Positions 10,061-22,249 of a DNA stretch of 64,000 bases are shown here, one piece after another. The stretch is from Physcomitrium patens. Taxonomy: Eukaryota > Streptophyta > Bryopsida > Funariales > Funariaceae. The stretch spans positions 9,365,524 through 9,429,523 of the forward strand of contig NC_037257.1 of assembly GCF_000002425.4 (NCBI RefSeq), written 5' to 3'. The notes below the pieces were generated by a model. That model saw only the letters and a list, made by a program, of their open reading frames with translations, searched no databases and was not told where the DNA came from. How positions within the stretch are numbered: the stretch's first letter is position 1; the number at the start of each line of letters is the position of its first letter. Position numbers and translations under genes: made by a program.

Positions 10061-12120
10061 ATACATATATTGATTTTTTAATTTTATCTAAATTCATATC
10101 TTTAACATCTATTCTATGCAAATTCAGTATACAAAGTAATAGCTTTGCTAAACTAATATAATTCCAAATTAAAATTAGAATTTTTATAATTATGCTGATT
10201 AATATTCATCTTTAATAAATAAATAATTATATTTATATGGATTTTAGAACAAATAAAATCAAATAAATATAATATACTAAGAATAGATGATATATTTATT
10301 TTTTTAGTACAAAGAGTAAGTACATTATTTTAAGTTAAATTTATTTGTCATCAAACTTAATATATTAGTATTATTAGATTTAATTGAATTTTCAATAATA
10401 TAAAAATTTATAAATAATATATAAATTTTTAAGTATTATATTATATTATATAAATACTATATTATACAAATTTAGTATTATAATTACAAAAAATAATTTA
10501 CAAATTAAAAGTAAAAAATAGACTTTTAGATTTTGAATTAAAATCAACATTTTTATAGAAATGATAATTTAAATATATAATGGTAAAGTTTAAAAGTTAT
10601 AATTATTTTATTTGTGCATTTATTCAAATAGATTAATTGCTTTCCAAATGTGTTTCTAAAAATAATACAAACATCATAGATAAGCATTATTTTTATAAAT
10701 TTTTTTATCAATTTTCAAAAACAATATATAAACATTAAGTTATACATTGAAACTTTTATAAAACATATGTCAAGAAGTATTTCTTAAATTACTTTATTTA
10801 TGTTTATAATATTTTTTAATTTAATTTAAATAGATATTTTTTACATATATATATATATATATATATATTATTTTTATTTATTTATAATTCATATTTTAAT
10901 AAATCGAACTCTTCCTAAATCTATCAAATGTTCTAAAAACAAAGATATACTTATATTCACATAAATATGATTTTATTATATTTAATTTTTGAATTAAAAT
11001 TAAATTCAAAACATATTAACAAAAAAATTATAATTATATAAATATGTACATGTTATATTGAATCTGTTTATAAGGTAGTAACAGCTACTTAAAGGCTCTA
11101 CATAATAAGAAACTTTATTCGTATTCATGTATGCATAGATAAACATATTGTAAGATATATCAATCTTTTAAAATATATCTTAGATTAATGACTATTTGAA
11201 TATTATATCTAAATTTAACATACTTTTATAAACTCATATGTTACATTGTAGTATAATTTATTAAAATATATCAATACTTTTATTTAAGTGTAATATGAAA
11301 TATTTAAACGATTAAAAAAATTCAAATTTATTAAGTAAAAACACATATTCTTAGTAAAGTTTTGATACATCAAGTGAGGACCAAAAAAATTATTATTTTT
11401 AAAAATATCCTTTTTATCTAAAGTTAACAATCTACTTTCTAATTTTGAAGATATTTTTTTTCCTTTTTCAAGTACCATTGTACAAATGCTATTAACATAG
11501 TAAGTTTGAGTATTCACTACAACAATATAATTTTGATGTTACAAAATACACATAAAATTAGATATTATTGATTCCTAATATATTTTGAAGGATATAATTG
11601 TTTATATTTAATATAATTTTTCAGACTTCAGCATGTTTTCTGAATATTAAGAATGAAATAAAAATTGTTGCTTTTTTATAACATTCAGATTAATCATTTA
11701 AACTTTATTATCATTAAATTGTAAAACTATCTATTAGGAGGAAAAAAGATTCATATCAACAAATAATCTTACCACTACATTCTGTTGTACAATGTGTCTA
11801 GAACAAAAAATTACTAAATTGAATAGTGCATTATATAACGTGTTTTCTATTCAGATTAGTAAGCCCAAAAAAACAAATGTAGACAATTAAATGCATTAGA
11901 AAAATCCCAATATATATCAACGAGAGATGATCTCAATCTTAAAATTCAAGGCACTACTCATGGTTCCATACAACACCTATCTAATAGACAGGCTACTGAA
12001 AAAATATCTTAATATAAATGTCTAAATATCCATAATATATATATATATATATATCACGAATTAAAATGTGGTTGTAAAATTTGATGGGCCAATCAACAAA
12101 AAAAACAAGAAAGTAAAAAA
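10061..12120. other. Very AT-rich DNA, no gene seen
   Basis: Long A/T stretches with short TA microsatellites (about 10844-10868 and 12038-12053). No coding or repeat homology was recognised. Confidence 0.5.
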
Positions 12121-13049
12121 CTTACAAAAATATTAACATAACCAAATTTTATCAAATCTAGTGCGCACTAAGAATCTAGAAGCCCAAGAAGTCCACCAAG
12201 AAGACTCTATAAGCATTGTTATGTAAGGAAATCGACTCGATAACATACTGAATCTGAAAATTTCGGTCCAATGCTCCTGAGGGCTTAAGTGCTCCATAAC
12301 TGTTAGCAGGCAAGTACAAAACCATGCAACAGAATACACCTGAAAAATGCTCTCGCAGTCATTCGGAGACTATGACCACATTCTGAACTCATTGCAGGAA
12401 AAGAAATATCTTGGCAATTAATTGAAGAACTATATAACTATAAATTGTGCTAGAATCTACAGAAACATGCGATGATTCCAAATGCCAAAACGAAATGATG
12501 TCTGGACCCAGGCAAGCAGTCAGAGTTTCACCCCTACAGAAGGTACTTCGAAGATCACAGGGCGAGGCTAGTCCCGTGTTTTAATGAATGTCTCTGTTGA
12601 ACGACATGCTGCTGACCCCGCTTATCTACTGACAAAAAAAACACATTTCGTTATGACTGGTGGTAAGACTCACGTGACAGAGAAACGCATTTGACAAAAT
12701 TTTGAAGCTTAAACTACACATTCCTTTACGTCACAGCTAGAACCATATGCGGCCAGCAACAATAAATTCACGGCGAAAGTGAAACATAATCAATCAAAAA
12801 CAAATCTCCAATATTTCTTCACATCAACCTAGAGTTGGATAAAGAACACACCTGAAGCCAACTCTGCAAATGTTCTGCAAGAGCGACTATGACGAACGGT
12901 AACAGTGTAGAATGCTGTAAACAAAGAGGGTAATTAAAGGTGGCAGATACAATCGCTTTCATAAACCGCGCTTCGGCCTTCTCCTTAGTAGATGTCATGA
13001 AAGGATAATAATTGCAAGACTTTCTACCACGCAAAGCTCTCAATACAGA
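12121..13049 (-). other. Probable 3' untranslated or transcribed region of the F-box gene
   Basis: Base composition is GC-richer than the flank and continuous with the F-box gene. On the - strand there are plausible splice signals (TTTGTTTACAG near 12915-12925 and a CAG/GTGTGTT donor near 12850), so the 3' UTR may be spliced. No coding frame here is convincing. Confidence 0.35.
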
Positions 13050-14336
13050 TCAACCACTTGCAACCGAGTCATATGATAATAGATTTCTCAAACTAAGGTT
13101 CATGTTCTTCGCACGATACATGTCACAATAGGGGTAGGTCTCCAGCGAAGGACCCTGTATGAAAGGGTTTGCAGGTATTGTACCCACCGTCCTACTCGTC
13201 AAGTCAAAAGTTATCAACTTTCCTGATAAAGATGACATCAATATTACAGAGCTGTAAGACCCTTTAGAATTAAAACGTGGAACTCCGTAAGCAATATAGA
13301 AATCTGAATCTTGCTCGCTAAACATCTGCTGAAGCTGAGCAAACGTAAGTTGGACCACTGTCTTGCTAGAGTTATCGGATGGCATGATTTCAATCATCTC
13401 GAACAATGACAAATCTTCCAGTAAAGAAGACGTTCCGCCCGACCATAAATTCATAAACAGTCGATGCCCTCTTACAACGAGTTGGGGGTGTCGCGGCTTC
13501 CTAGGACAGATGATTCGCCTAACTTCTGTCCATACGTCTTCCTGCATTTTATAGCTTAGCAGTACAAACTGCCACCTGGCAATGTCACGGAAAACTATGT
13601 ACAAAACGTCTTGCAGGATGACAGCTGAACCTGCAATCAACTCCTCAAATTCCTTTGCTGGATTGCTGAGTCCCCGCCACTCGTTGCTGAATGTCTCGTA
13701 TACATGCACCCGGGTGAGGTCCCTACTATGTTCTCGAGGATTATTCACAAGGAAAACCTTGTAGCTGCGGGTAACGATATCCACTGACGGGAGTATTAAA
13801 GGGAGATACGCCCCCAGACAGAAAATCTCAGGGGGAGCTGGCAGTGTCATCCTCGTGTTGGCAACAGGATCGGAGATCGTCAACGCAAGATCATCGTCAC
13901 TGCCTCGCAATGTACTCATCTCACACAGAAGGCCATTATCCATGGCCGACAACTGAGTCTCAAGAAAGTCCTCGTCAAAGCCTCCAAGGGACTCGCCGAC
14001 CTCAATTGCATACCATCGCTCGTCATGCAAGTCGAGGAAGCTAACCGTCCGCCTGAAAACCGGGTCCACAACGCTCCACCCGTCACAGTCCAAATCCCGC
14101 GTCACGAACAAGTACCGATCATCTTTCCCATTCACCTCACACAGGTCATGAAAGCTCGGCTTACAAAGAAGCTCCCTCCATTCCTTGCAGACCGATCGAA
14201 ACCTACACAAATCATGCACAGGCAAGAACGACAGAACGCGCTCGATAATCTCCAACGGCAGCTCAGAACATGCACAACCATCCAAATCCTGCACCATTCC
14301 ACACAAACACCACAGCGTCACTCCTCCATACACCAC
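13050..14336 (-). CDS. F-box protein (SCF ubiquitin-ligase substrate receptor)
   Basis: An uninterrupted 428-codon frame. Residues 26-66 form an F-box: LPLEIIERVLSFLPVHDLCR, then RSVCKEWRELL. F-box proteins bind SKP1 in an SCF E3 ligase and present targets for ubiquitination. The C-terminal 350 residues look like the beta-propeller type region common in plant F-box families (repeated aromatic/Gly strands such as SYKVFLV, VHVYETFSNEWR and LYIVF), but I cannot assign kelch or FBA units with certainty. Start choice: Met1 at 14336 or Met14 (MVQDLDG). The second lies beside a TGCAG that could be an acceptor for a 5'-UTR intron whose donor could be GTGAGT near 14560. A 14-codon upstream ORF (14318-14362) overlaps the first start out of frame. 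It looks intact and host-like in GC content; its substrate is unknown. Confidence 0.85.
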   Translation of the reverse strand: MVYGGVTLWCLCGMVQDLDGCACSELPLEIIERVLSFLPVHDLCRFRSVCKEWRELLCKPSFHDLCEVNGKDDRYLFVTRDLDCDGWSVVDPVFRRTVSFLDLHDERWYAIEVGESLGGFDEDFLETQLSAMDNGLLCEMSTLRGSDDDLALTISDPVANTRMTLPAPPEIFCLGAYLPLILPSVDIVTRSYKVFLVNNPREHSRDLTRVHVYETFSNEWRGLSNPAKEFEELIAGSAVILQDVLYIVFRDIARWQFVLLSYKMQEDVWTEVRRIICPRKPRHPQLVVRGHRLFMNLWSGGTSSLLEDLSLFEMIEIMPSDNSSKTVVQLTFAQLQQMFSEQDSDFYIAYGVPRFNSKGSYSSVILMSSLSGKLITFDLTSRTVGTIPANPFIQGPSLETYPYCDMYRAKNMNLSLRNLLSYDSVASG

Positions 14337-14720
14337 TCTCCTTCACCAAAACCTCCGATCATACCAAATCACAATAGTCCAGAACCCTAATCCTCACCGC
14401 ACGTCCTCGAGGTAGTGAAAGCAGCAACATGCACGCAATCCTTTAAGAAAAGTTGCAAACACCACAAGGAACTAAACTGAAGTAATTGAGTGCAGAGTGA
14501 AGCAAAAGAGAAACAGAGAAGTGGAAGGAGGAGCGTGCAGGAGTATGGAAAGTAACTCACGGAAGACGCCATTGCGGAAAATCGGCAACACAGAGTCGGG
14601 CGAGGCGGAGCACGAGCACAAGGAAGGCCAGAGCCAGATCAGAGCCAGAGGTGGAGGATGTGATAGCGAGAAAGCGCGGGGGAGGGAGATAGTTGCGTTG
14701 TAGTAGACCGTTTGAAAAAA
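14337..14720 (-). promoter_or_regulatory. 5' UTR and proximal promoter of the F-box gene
   Basis: A GC-rich block directly upstream of the F-box start, dropping sharply to AT-rich DNA after about 14760. It contains the candidate 5'-UTR donor and the overlapping upstream ORF. No TATA box is evident. Confidence 0.35.
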
Positions 14721-14759
14721 ACCAATGGATAGTTGGGGATTGCCACGAGGGATGGCACG

Positions 14760-15059
14760 GAAAGAAAAAAAGAAAAAAAGAAAAGTGTATTCGCATTTTC
14801 CACGAGTATTTCCCCTTGCATTCCTCTACTTTTCCTGCGACTTTTTTTTATTCTTTTGGTGACTTGATTTTTAGTTTTGTGAAACTTTTTCTAGACTCAT
14901 TTTGCAGATGAATACAGTCGAGTGGATTGAGGGTTCTACTCATCTCTACTTGTCTCAAAACTCAGGGGCTTCTAGGTGGATCAAATTGTTCCTTGAGAAA
15001 GTTATTTTATATTTAGAAAAATAAGTGCATATATACAGAATAAACCAATTTAGATTAGT
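14760..15059. other. Intergenic, nothing recognised
   Basis: AT-rich spacer upstream of the F-box promoter without gene or repeat similarity that I can see. Confidence 0.4.
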
Positions 15060-15160
15060 AGGGAGACTATTTTTGCATGACAAGAGTAATTTATAAAATA
15101 AATATAAAAAAAAAAAAATCATCAGAGACTCTAAGGTTTAAATCTAGAGAGTGACATTGA
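15060..15160 (+). repeat. Candidate tRNA-derived SINE fragment 1
   Basis: TTGCATGACAAGAG (A-box-like) is followed by GGTTTAAATCT (B-box-like), the same order as the copy at 15900. It is a weak match and the tail is not defined. Confidence 0.25.
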
Positions 15161-15289
15161 TTTTTGTTTATGTATGTGTTTATTTTTTAATCTTTACTGT
15201 ATTTTTTTGAGATATTGTGTTTTTTCTTAAACTCCTCTTATGCTTAAACTATCTTTCTTTGAGTTACTTTTATCACCCTTAATAAATAA

Positions 15290-15331
<42 letters not shown>

Positions 15332-15890
15332 TTATTTATTTATTCAAAAATTATTTGGGATTTTTAGAAAAAAATTGTATTATTAATTATAAATTTTAAT
15401 ATAATTAACAATATTTTTATTATTTATAGAAAGAATATATATTATTTAAATTTTGAATAAATACTACCAATAAGATTTTGGCTAAATGTATTACTTGATT
15501 ATATTATAATTGAAAGGTCTAATTCTTTAAATTATAATATTTTGAAAATAAAAATTTATTTATTTATTTATTTATTTATTTTATTACAGTTGATTTTTTT
15601 AAAAAAATATAATAGGGAGCAACAAAGTAGAAGAATAAATAAATAAACATCTAATAGAAAACAGAAAAGCCAATGAAAAAATACCAATATAGAAATTCTT
15701 ATGGAAAACAACTTTATAGTTGGATTAGGAGAAGACATGATTCTATAAAATGATCTCTAAACTAAATCCACAAATAAATGTCATATAATAGAATATCATC
15801 TATAATATGTTAAAGATAGATTGTTATTTACTTAACTTTTGTCTAATATATTTAAACTCAAGTATATTGAATAAGGAATAATCCATATTT
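15161..15890. other. AT-rich spacer with TA microsatellite
   Basis: A TA run lies at about 15294-15330 and TTTA repeats at about 15556-15580. No gene is seen. Confidence 0.5.
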
Positions 15891-15899
15891 TTTTTTTTA

Positions 15900-16000
15900 A
15901 ACCTAGCACCACAAAGGCTTATTTGCATGGTAAGAAGCAATCTCACTAATATGAAGGTTCTAAGTTTAATACCTATTGGTGGTACTTATAGAAGACATCT
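15900..16000 (+). repeat. Candidate tRNA-derived SINE fragment 2
   Basis: The segment contains TTGCATGGTAAGAAGC (A-box-like) and, about 30 bp later, GGTTCTAAGTTTAATACC (B-box-like, GGTTCNA form). The spacing suits an internal RNA polymerase III promoter. The cloverleaf is not intact, so it is not a tRNA gene. Confidence 0.3.
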
Positions 16001-16139
16001 TAATACATTAATTTTAATATTTTATTTTTGTATTAGCTTCTTTAACTAATCTCTCTTAGATTGGACTTTTCTTTCTTTTTTTCTTTTGTTTGTTTTGAAT
16101 AAGACTCACAAATTAAGTATGCACATTCAATTTTTAATT

Positions 16140-16690
16140 TTTAGTCGTAGAGTATGTACTAGGCTTACTCAATTTCAGCCTAACAGATGTCGATTCTTTT
16201 ACCCTCGAGGCTTCTATTTGTCCTTGTAAAGTAGCTATCTGGCCTAAGAGGTGTTGTATTTGAACCAACATCTGAAATTGCTCTGCTTTATCTCCCATGC
16301 TATAATTTCTCTACTGGACTCTACTATTATAATGCCTTTTCATCTCTTAGTTGACTTTTTAATAGTAACTTGTAGTAGCTTCAACACAGTACTTGGTATG
16401 TCCACAAGAATTGACCTTGAACTAGATGATGACTATCGACATACTACCAAAGAACAATCTAACACTCGCTCTGATATCAATGAAACATAACTAGTCTATC
16501 TCAAAAATCTAAGACCCTTCTAATTTATAGCAACATAAAGCCTCATCACAAAGTTGTACAAAATAGACAAGAAAAAAATTGAACAATATTAAACAAAATA
16601 GAATACAAAAAACAAAATTGAGCAAATAGAAATAAAACAAAACAAAATTGAACAAAAATAAAATAAAAAGATGCAAAACCAAATTTTACT
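16140..16690 (-). mobile_element. Inverted fragment of element-C family (LTR end, PBS and leader)
   Basis: This stretch is the approximate reverse complement of 17770-18290. On the - strand it reads LTR U5 (16690-16481), then TGATATCAGAGC (16479-16468), an 11/12 match to the plant initiator-tRNA-Met primer site, then leader. It ends near 16140. Orientation is opposite to the gag fragment that follows. Confidence 0.65.
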
Positions 16691-16751
16691 AAGAGCCATT
16701 GATATACTTTCTCTTATCTTGAAGATAAGAGAATGTATATTAATGGCTCTT
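16691..16751. repeat. Imperfect 30-bp-arm palindrome at the inversion junction
   Basis: Arms 16691-16720 and 16722-16751 pair at 28 of 30 positions around a single central base. The right arm is element-C leader/gag sequence also seen near 18303-18319. Confidence 0.8.
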
Positions 16752-17489
16752 TGATATGTGATAATACTTCCAACTATTTGGAGCAAATATCATTGAAGGA
16801 ATTATGTATGCAGCCAATTATTTAAGAGATGCAGCAACCATTTGGTGGTAACATTGAATCCAAAGCTATAAAGCTCAAGATAGATTTTGTAATTGGAAGG
16901 AGTTTGAATCCGAGTTTAGGAATCAATTTTAATCCATCAATGTGGAGAAGATAATATACAATCAATTGACAAATCTTACACAATCTAGATCAATACGATA
17001 TTATGTTTTTTTATTCAAGTTCTTTTGTCTCTAAATTGACAATATTTCAGAGGCGAAGATAATTGATTGATTCCTCAAAGGTTTGAAACTTTAGATCTAA
17101 TGAGAGGTGGAATTAAGAGATCTACAAACATTCAAAGAGGCAATTTGGATTGCAAATAAAGTCAATGCTAAAGATTTTAGAAATCATAGATCACAATCTA
17201 TAGCACGAAGTCATATGCCGCTATCTAATATTATGGCATAACAATCAATATCAATAGAGATTGATGCCCTACAAGGATCATTGACACCACAAAGACGACA
17301 AATATTGATACAAAAGAGATTATATTTCTATTATTGGGAATTAGGCCACCAAATTGGAGGATGTTCAAAACGTCAAAATTCAAGCACCAGTATAATAAGG
17401 TGAGTTTACAGTCTTGAAACTCACCAAGTCAATAATTAGATAAAAAAAAGAAAACAAGGCTCCCTAGTAAAAGCAATGAGGGCCAATTA
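16740..17489 (+). pseudogene. gag fragment of an older element-C copy
   Basis: It is collinear with 18300-19045 of element C, including the stretch corresponding to a degenerate zinc knuckle. It is interrupted by the LTR beginning near 17490, so a younger copy of the same family appears to have inserted into it. Several stops and indels are present. Confidence 0.6.
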
Positions 17490-17950
17490 TAACAGAGTAT
17501 AAATAAGATATTTATATTATTGATACATAGGGATAGATAGTTAGAACCATGGAAGTTTTTAGAATTGGAATTAGGTTAGTGGAGAAGATAGGATCCCCTA
17601 TAGAACATTTTAGAAAGAATCTAGGATAGTTATTTATGTAGGATCTACCATAGAACCTTCTAAAAGGAATTTAAGATGATTATCTAAGTGAGGCCCATCA
17701 TCTAAGAATATTCTAGAAGGTCTAAGGTGGCTTTGAATCTTTTTTCTTAATATATTTTGGATTTTGTATCTTCTTATTTTGTTTTGTTTTGTTTCAATTC
17801 CAATTCATGAGTTTTATTTTCCATGTTTTATATTCTATTTAATTTTATTCAATTTTATTCTAGTCCAATTTTTCTTACCTTGTGATGAAATTTTATATTA
17901 TAGTGGATTAAAAGGGTCTTAGATTTTTGAAATAATCTAGTCCTATTTCA
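17490..17950 (+). repeat. 5' LTR of element C
   Basis: It matches 23606-24058 in blocks, including GGATAGATAG, CTAGAA-rich and TTTTGTTTTG segments, and ends TATTTCA. The 5' boundary was set by divergence from the gag copy it interrupts. Confidence 0.6.
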
Positions 17951-17951
17951 T

Positions 17952-17963
17952 TGATATCAAAGC
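17952..17963 (+). promoter_or_regulatory. tRNA-iMet-type primer binding site, element C
   Basis: TGATATCAAAGC differs from the usual plant iMet site TGGTATCAGAGC by two G-to-A changes and lies one base after the LTR. The inverted copy at 16468-16479 keeps one more matching base. Confidence 0.7.
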
Positions 17964-18299
17964 GAGTGTTAGACTATTCTTTGGTAGTATGTCAATATTC
18001 ATCATTTATTCCAAGATCAATTGTTGTGGTTACACCAAGTACTATATTGAAGCTACCACAAGCTATTCTTAAAAAGTCAACTGGGAGATGAGAAGGCATT
18101 ATAATAGTAGAATCTAGTGGAAAAATTATAGCATAGAAGATATGGCAGAGTAATCCTAAATGGAGGCTTAAATACAATATGTCTTAGGGTAGATAGATAC
18201 TTTGCAAGGACAAGTAGAAGCCTCGAGGACAAGGGAGTTAACATTTGTTAGGTTGAAATTGAGTAAGCCTAATATATACTCTGGGACTTCAAGACAAGA

Positions 18300-21200
18300 G
18301 GATGTATATTAATGGCTCTTCAATATGTAACAATACCTTCAATTATTTGGAGCAAATACCATTAAAGGAATTATGTATGTAGCCAATTATTTGAGAGATC
18401 TGATAGCCATTTGGTAGTGACATTGAGTTCAAAGCTATGGAGCTCAAGATGGATTTTGTGATTGAAAGGAATTTGATACCAAGTTTAAGAATCAATTTTG
18501 GCCCATCAATGTAGAGAAGATATCATGCAATTAATTAGCAAATCTTACACAATCTTGGTTGGTGCAAGATTATGTCTCTCAATTCAAGTACCTATATCTC
18601 CAAATTGACAAATTTTTAGAGACAAAGATGATAGATCAATTCTTACAAGGTTTGAAACTTAGGATCCAACAAGAGGTAGAACTAAGGGATCTACAAATAT
18701 TTAAAGAGGTAATTTGGATTGTAGAGAGGATCAATGTTATGGATTTAAGAAATCATAGAGCACAACCTATAGAATGAAGTCTTATGTTGCTATCTAATAC
18801 TATGGCATAATAACCAATGCCAAAGGAGATTGATGCCCTACAAAAATCATTGACACCACAAAGACGATAAATATTGGTGCAAAAGAAATTGTATTTTTAT
18901 TATTGGGAGCCTGACCATCAAATTGGAGGTTGTCAAAAACATCAAAATTCAAATACAAGCAAAATAAGACAAGTTCATAGTCTTATCAAGTTTATAATGA
19001 GACAGAGCAAGAAAATAGGGCTCTGTAATAAAGGCACCAAGGGCTAGTATTGGAAATAACTACTATTTTTCAGAGACAAATTACATGGCCTCGGACAACT
19101 TTAAAAAGAATTGAGTGGTGCATCTAACAAGACTACTAAGAGAAAAATTATGTCAACTACTTATAGTTGGTAGGTCTATGAAGAATTTTATCTGAATTAA
19201 AATTGTCAACCCATTTAGAATTAAAACTAAGACAATCAAAGGAGCAAGTATATACCTTGCAGATGACTAAAAGAATGCATTGAGTGAGACATATGAAAAA
19301 TAAACCTTAAAATTGACTAACACCTATGTCTTAAGAAAGAAGTTTAACATGACAAAGCTAAGCTATAATGTTATTCTTGATATGCCATGGCTAGAGATGA
19401 GAAATAAGTAAGTTGATTGGATAGTAAAGACAATCTCTTTTAAAGATGGAAGATGCAAGGTGATTCTTTGCATGTCTACATCAAGTGAAGAGAAAAGACA
19501 ATATGCAACTAAACTCTTATTTATAGGAACAACCTTTATGAAGAAGCAAATACATCATAACCAATTGGGATTTATATAGTGGTTCCAAATCTTGCATCAC
19601 TGGTAGGAAAGATAATCAAAAGAATAGAACTGACAAATCAATTCATACAAAAATATTGAAATGTCTTTCCAATCGATCTACCTAGTAGCATGCCTCCTGA
19701 TTGAGGTGCTTTTTTTCAAATAGAACTATTAATTGGAGCAAAACCAGCAAGTCAATCAATTTATTGCCTAGCACAAAAAGAACTTAAAGAGCTATAGAAG
19801 ACAATGGACGAATTCTTATAGAAAGGCCTCATTTGAAAAAAAAAATATCATTATAGGGAGCACCCGCACTCTTTGCACCTAAGAAGGATGGTGGACTTCA
19901 GCTTTGCATTGACTATTGAGGCCTTAATAAGCAGACTATCAAGAATTCATATCCTTTTCAATGCATGGATGATCTTCTTAACAAACTTCAAAGTGTGACC
20001 ATCTTTAGTAAATTGGATCTTTGGAGCAGCTATTGGCAAAAAACTATTATAAGAGAGAATATAAAAAAGATGATATTTTGTAGACACTATGGATATTTTT
20101 AATGGCTGATTTTATCTTATAACGTCACTAGTGCTCTAGCCTCTTTCATGAGTCACATGAATAAATTATTTCAGAATCTTTTGAATAAGTATGTAGTCAT
20201 CTTTATTAATGATATCCTTGTATAAAGTAAAATTCCTAAAGAGCAGGAGCAATACTTACAAAAAGTGCTATGTTGACTACAAGATAGTCGCTTCTATTGC
20301 AAGCAATTAAAATATAAACTTTGGAAGTCAAAAGTTACTTTTTTGGAGTATGTAATGTCCTCCAAAGGCATGTGTATGGAGCAAGATAAGGTGAAAGTGG
20401 TGGAGGATTGGCCAATCTACAAGGATGCTTTTGAAGTTTACTTATTTTTAGGGCTTGTAGGATATTATTACCATTTTGTTTGCTGATTTACACATATTGC
20501 TATCTCATTGATAAATCTATTGGAAAAAGATGTTCTATTTGACATTGATGCTTTTGACTTTGTTATTGGAGCAATTCTTCAATAAGACTTTAGTAAGGAC
20601 CTTCAATTTATAGCATATGAATGACGCAAGCTCAAAAGAATAGAGCACAATTACTATGCATGTGATCAAGAGCAATTGGTGGTTCTACACGCCACAAAGG
20701 TGTGGCGACATTATATGTTGGAAAAGCCAATGGTTGTTTGGACTGACCAACAATCTTTGCTATATGATTTACATTTGGAAAATATGAAATTACAATATCA
20801 TTGTTGAGAAGAACAATTGTAGCTTTTTGATATCCAGCTTGAATAGAAGCAAGGGTGACAACATACTATACCAAATAGCTTATTGCAAAAACCAAACTTG
20901 AAGGAAAAATTGATAGACAAGGCAGAAGTTCCTACCATTACTAGTGTCATTTCAAATCTAACTAAAGAAGTTGAATAGAAAGAAGTTATGCATCGAGATG
21001 TTTATTTTAAGATGGTTAGCGATTGGTTGAAAGTGGACAATATATAATATCAAGATTATACTCTTAGTCATGGCTTACTTTATTTAAGAAGCAAATTTAT
21101 GTATACAACAATGTTACATTCTAGACATACATACTTTAAGAAGGACATAACATCCCAATATCTCAACATCTAGGGCAAAAAAAGACTTTAGAATGAATCT

Positions 21201-22200
21201 CAAGGATATGATTTTGGATAAGTTTGGATTATAATGTTTAAGCTTTTTTATACTCTTGCAAGTTATGTCAATGTAATAAAGCACACAATGTAGCATCTTT
21301 GAGACTATTACAGTGAATTCCACTATCTACGGCATGTTGGAAGCATGTGCTTATAGATCTCATTATGTATTTGCTTCAAATGTCTCATAATCATACTGCA
21401 ATTGCCATCTTTGTAAATTGATTCTTGAAGCAACTTCATTTCGATGAGTTGTACTTGAATATTGATGCCTTAGAGCTTACACGAGTTTTCTTTGATATCA
21501 TCTTTTGTAACCATAGATTACCTCATATCATTATTTTAGATCAAAATCTACACTTTATAGAAAGATATGATATAAGCATTCATGGTGGTTCATCAAAATG
21601 ATTAGAATGAATACTTCACATCCTTGGAATTTACTTACAATGGTAGTATTTAAGCAAGTACCAATTATTCACCATTTTTTTTTAATATCAATCAGCATCC
21701 GATTACGCAAGCAATTCTCAATTGTGTCATCAACACTAACAACTTGACAATAGAGGAATTTATATAATGATTTATAAGGGCCTTATAAGAGCCATATCAT
21801 CGTCTTTTTATTACATAGAATTGATAATAGTAGTATATAAATAACCACTAGCAATACAAGACCTTTCAAAAAGGTGATTAGGTGTTACTCTCTAATACCA
21901 ACTTGTTATTTTCTATATCAATCCAAATCTAGAAACTATCACCTTAACATCTTGGACCTTTTTGTATCTTTGTAGTAATTTTTGATGTCGCATATTGCCT
22001 TGAGCTTCTGCCATATATTCATGTCCATCTAGTCTTCTATATTTTATAATTGAAGGAATTTTACACTGAGCGAAAGTCCTTTTCGAATCAACATCAACCA
22101 CTACCACTACCAGTTGTAATTGATGACTAACAAGAATATGAAGTGGACAATATTTTAGAGCATCGCTACTTTTGCCATGGCAATGGACATTGTCGGAATA
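18300..22200 (+). pseudogene. gag-pol of element C (broken)
   Basis: The gag part (about 18330-19060) includes a short open stretch at 18559-18777. A protease-like region lies at about 19080-19520. RT (about 19850-20450) shows APKKDGGLQLCIDY with a stop where Arg is expected before GLN, and the catalytic motif reads FINDILV instead of a DD form (near 20207). RNase H lies around 20540-20900 and integrase around 21060-21800. A chromodomain start, EYEVDNILEHR, is at about 22136-22170, after which homology is lost. Stops occur throughout. The family differs from A/B/D in its RT and LTR. Confidence 0.7.
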
Positions 22201-22249
22201 GAAAGAATTCGCTTTAAGAAAGCGTTGGGCTTTTGGCTGTCACTTATTA

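Noticed and set aside
14025-14390. 121-codon + strand frame
   Set aside because: Antisense to the start of the F-box gene; low-complexity, no motif.
15900-16000. tRNA gene
   Set aside because: B-box-like sequence present but no acceptor stem or anticodon arm can be formed; treated as a SINE candidate.
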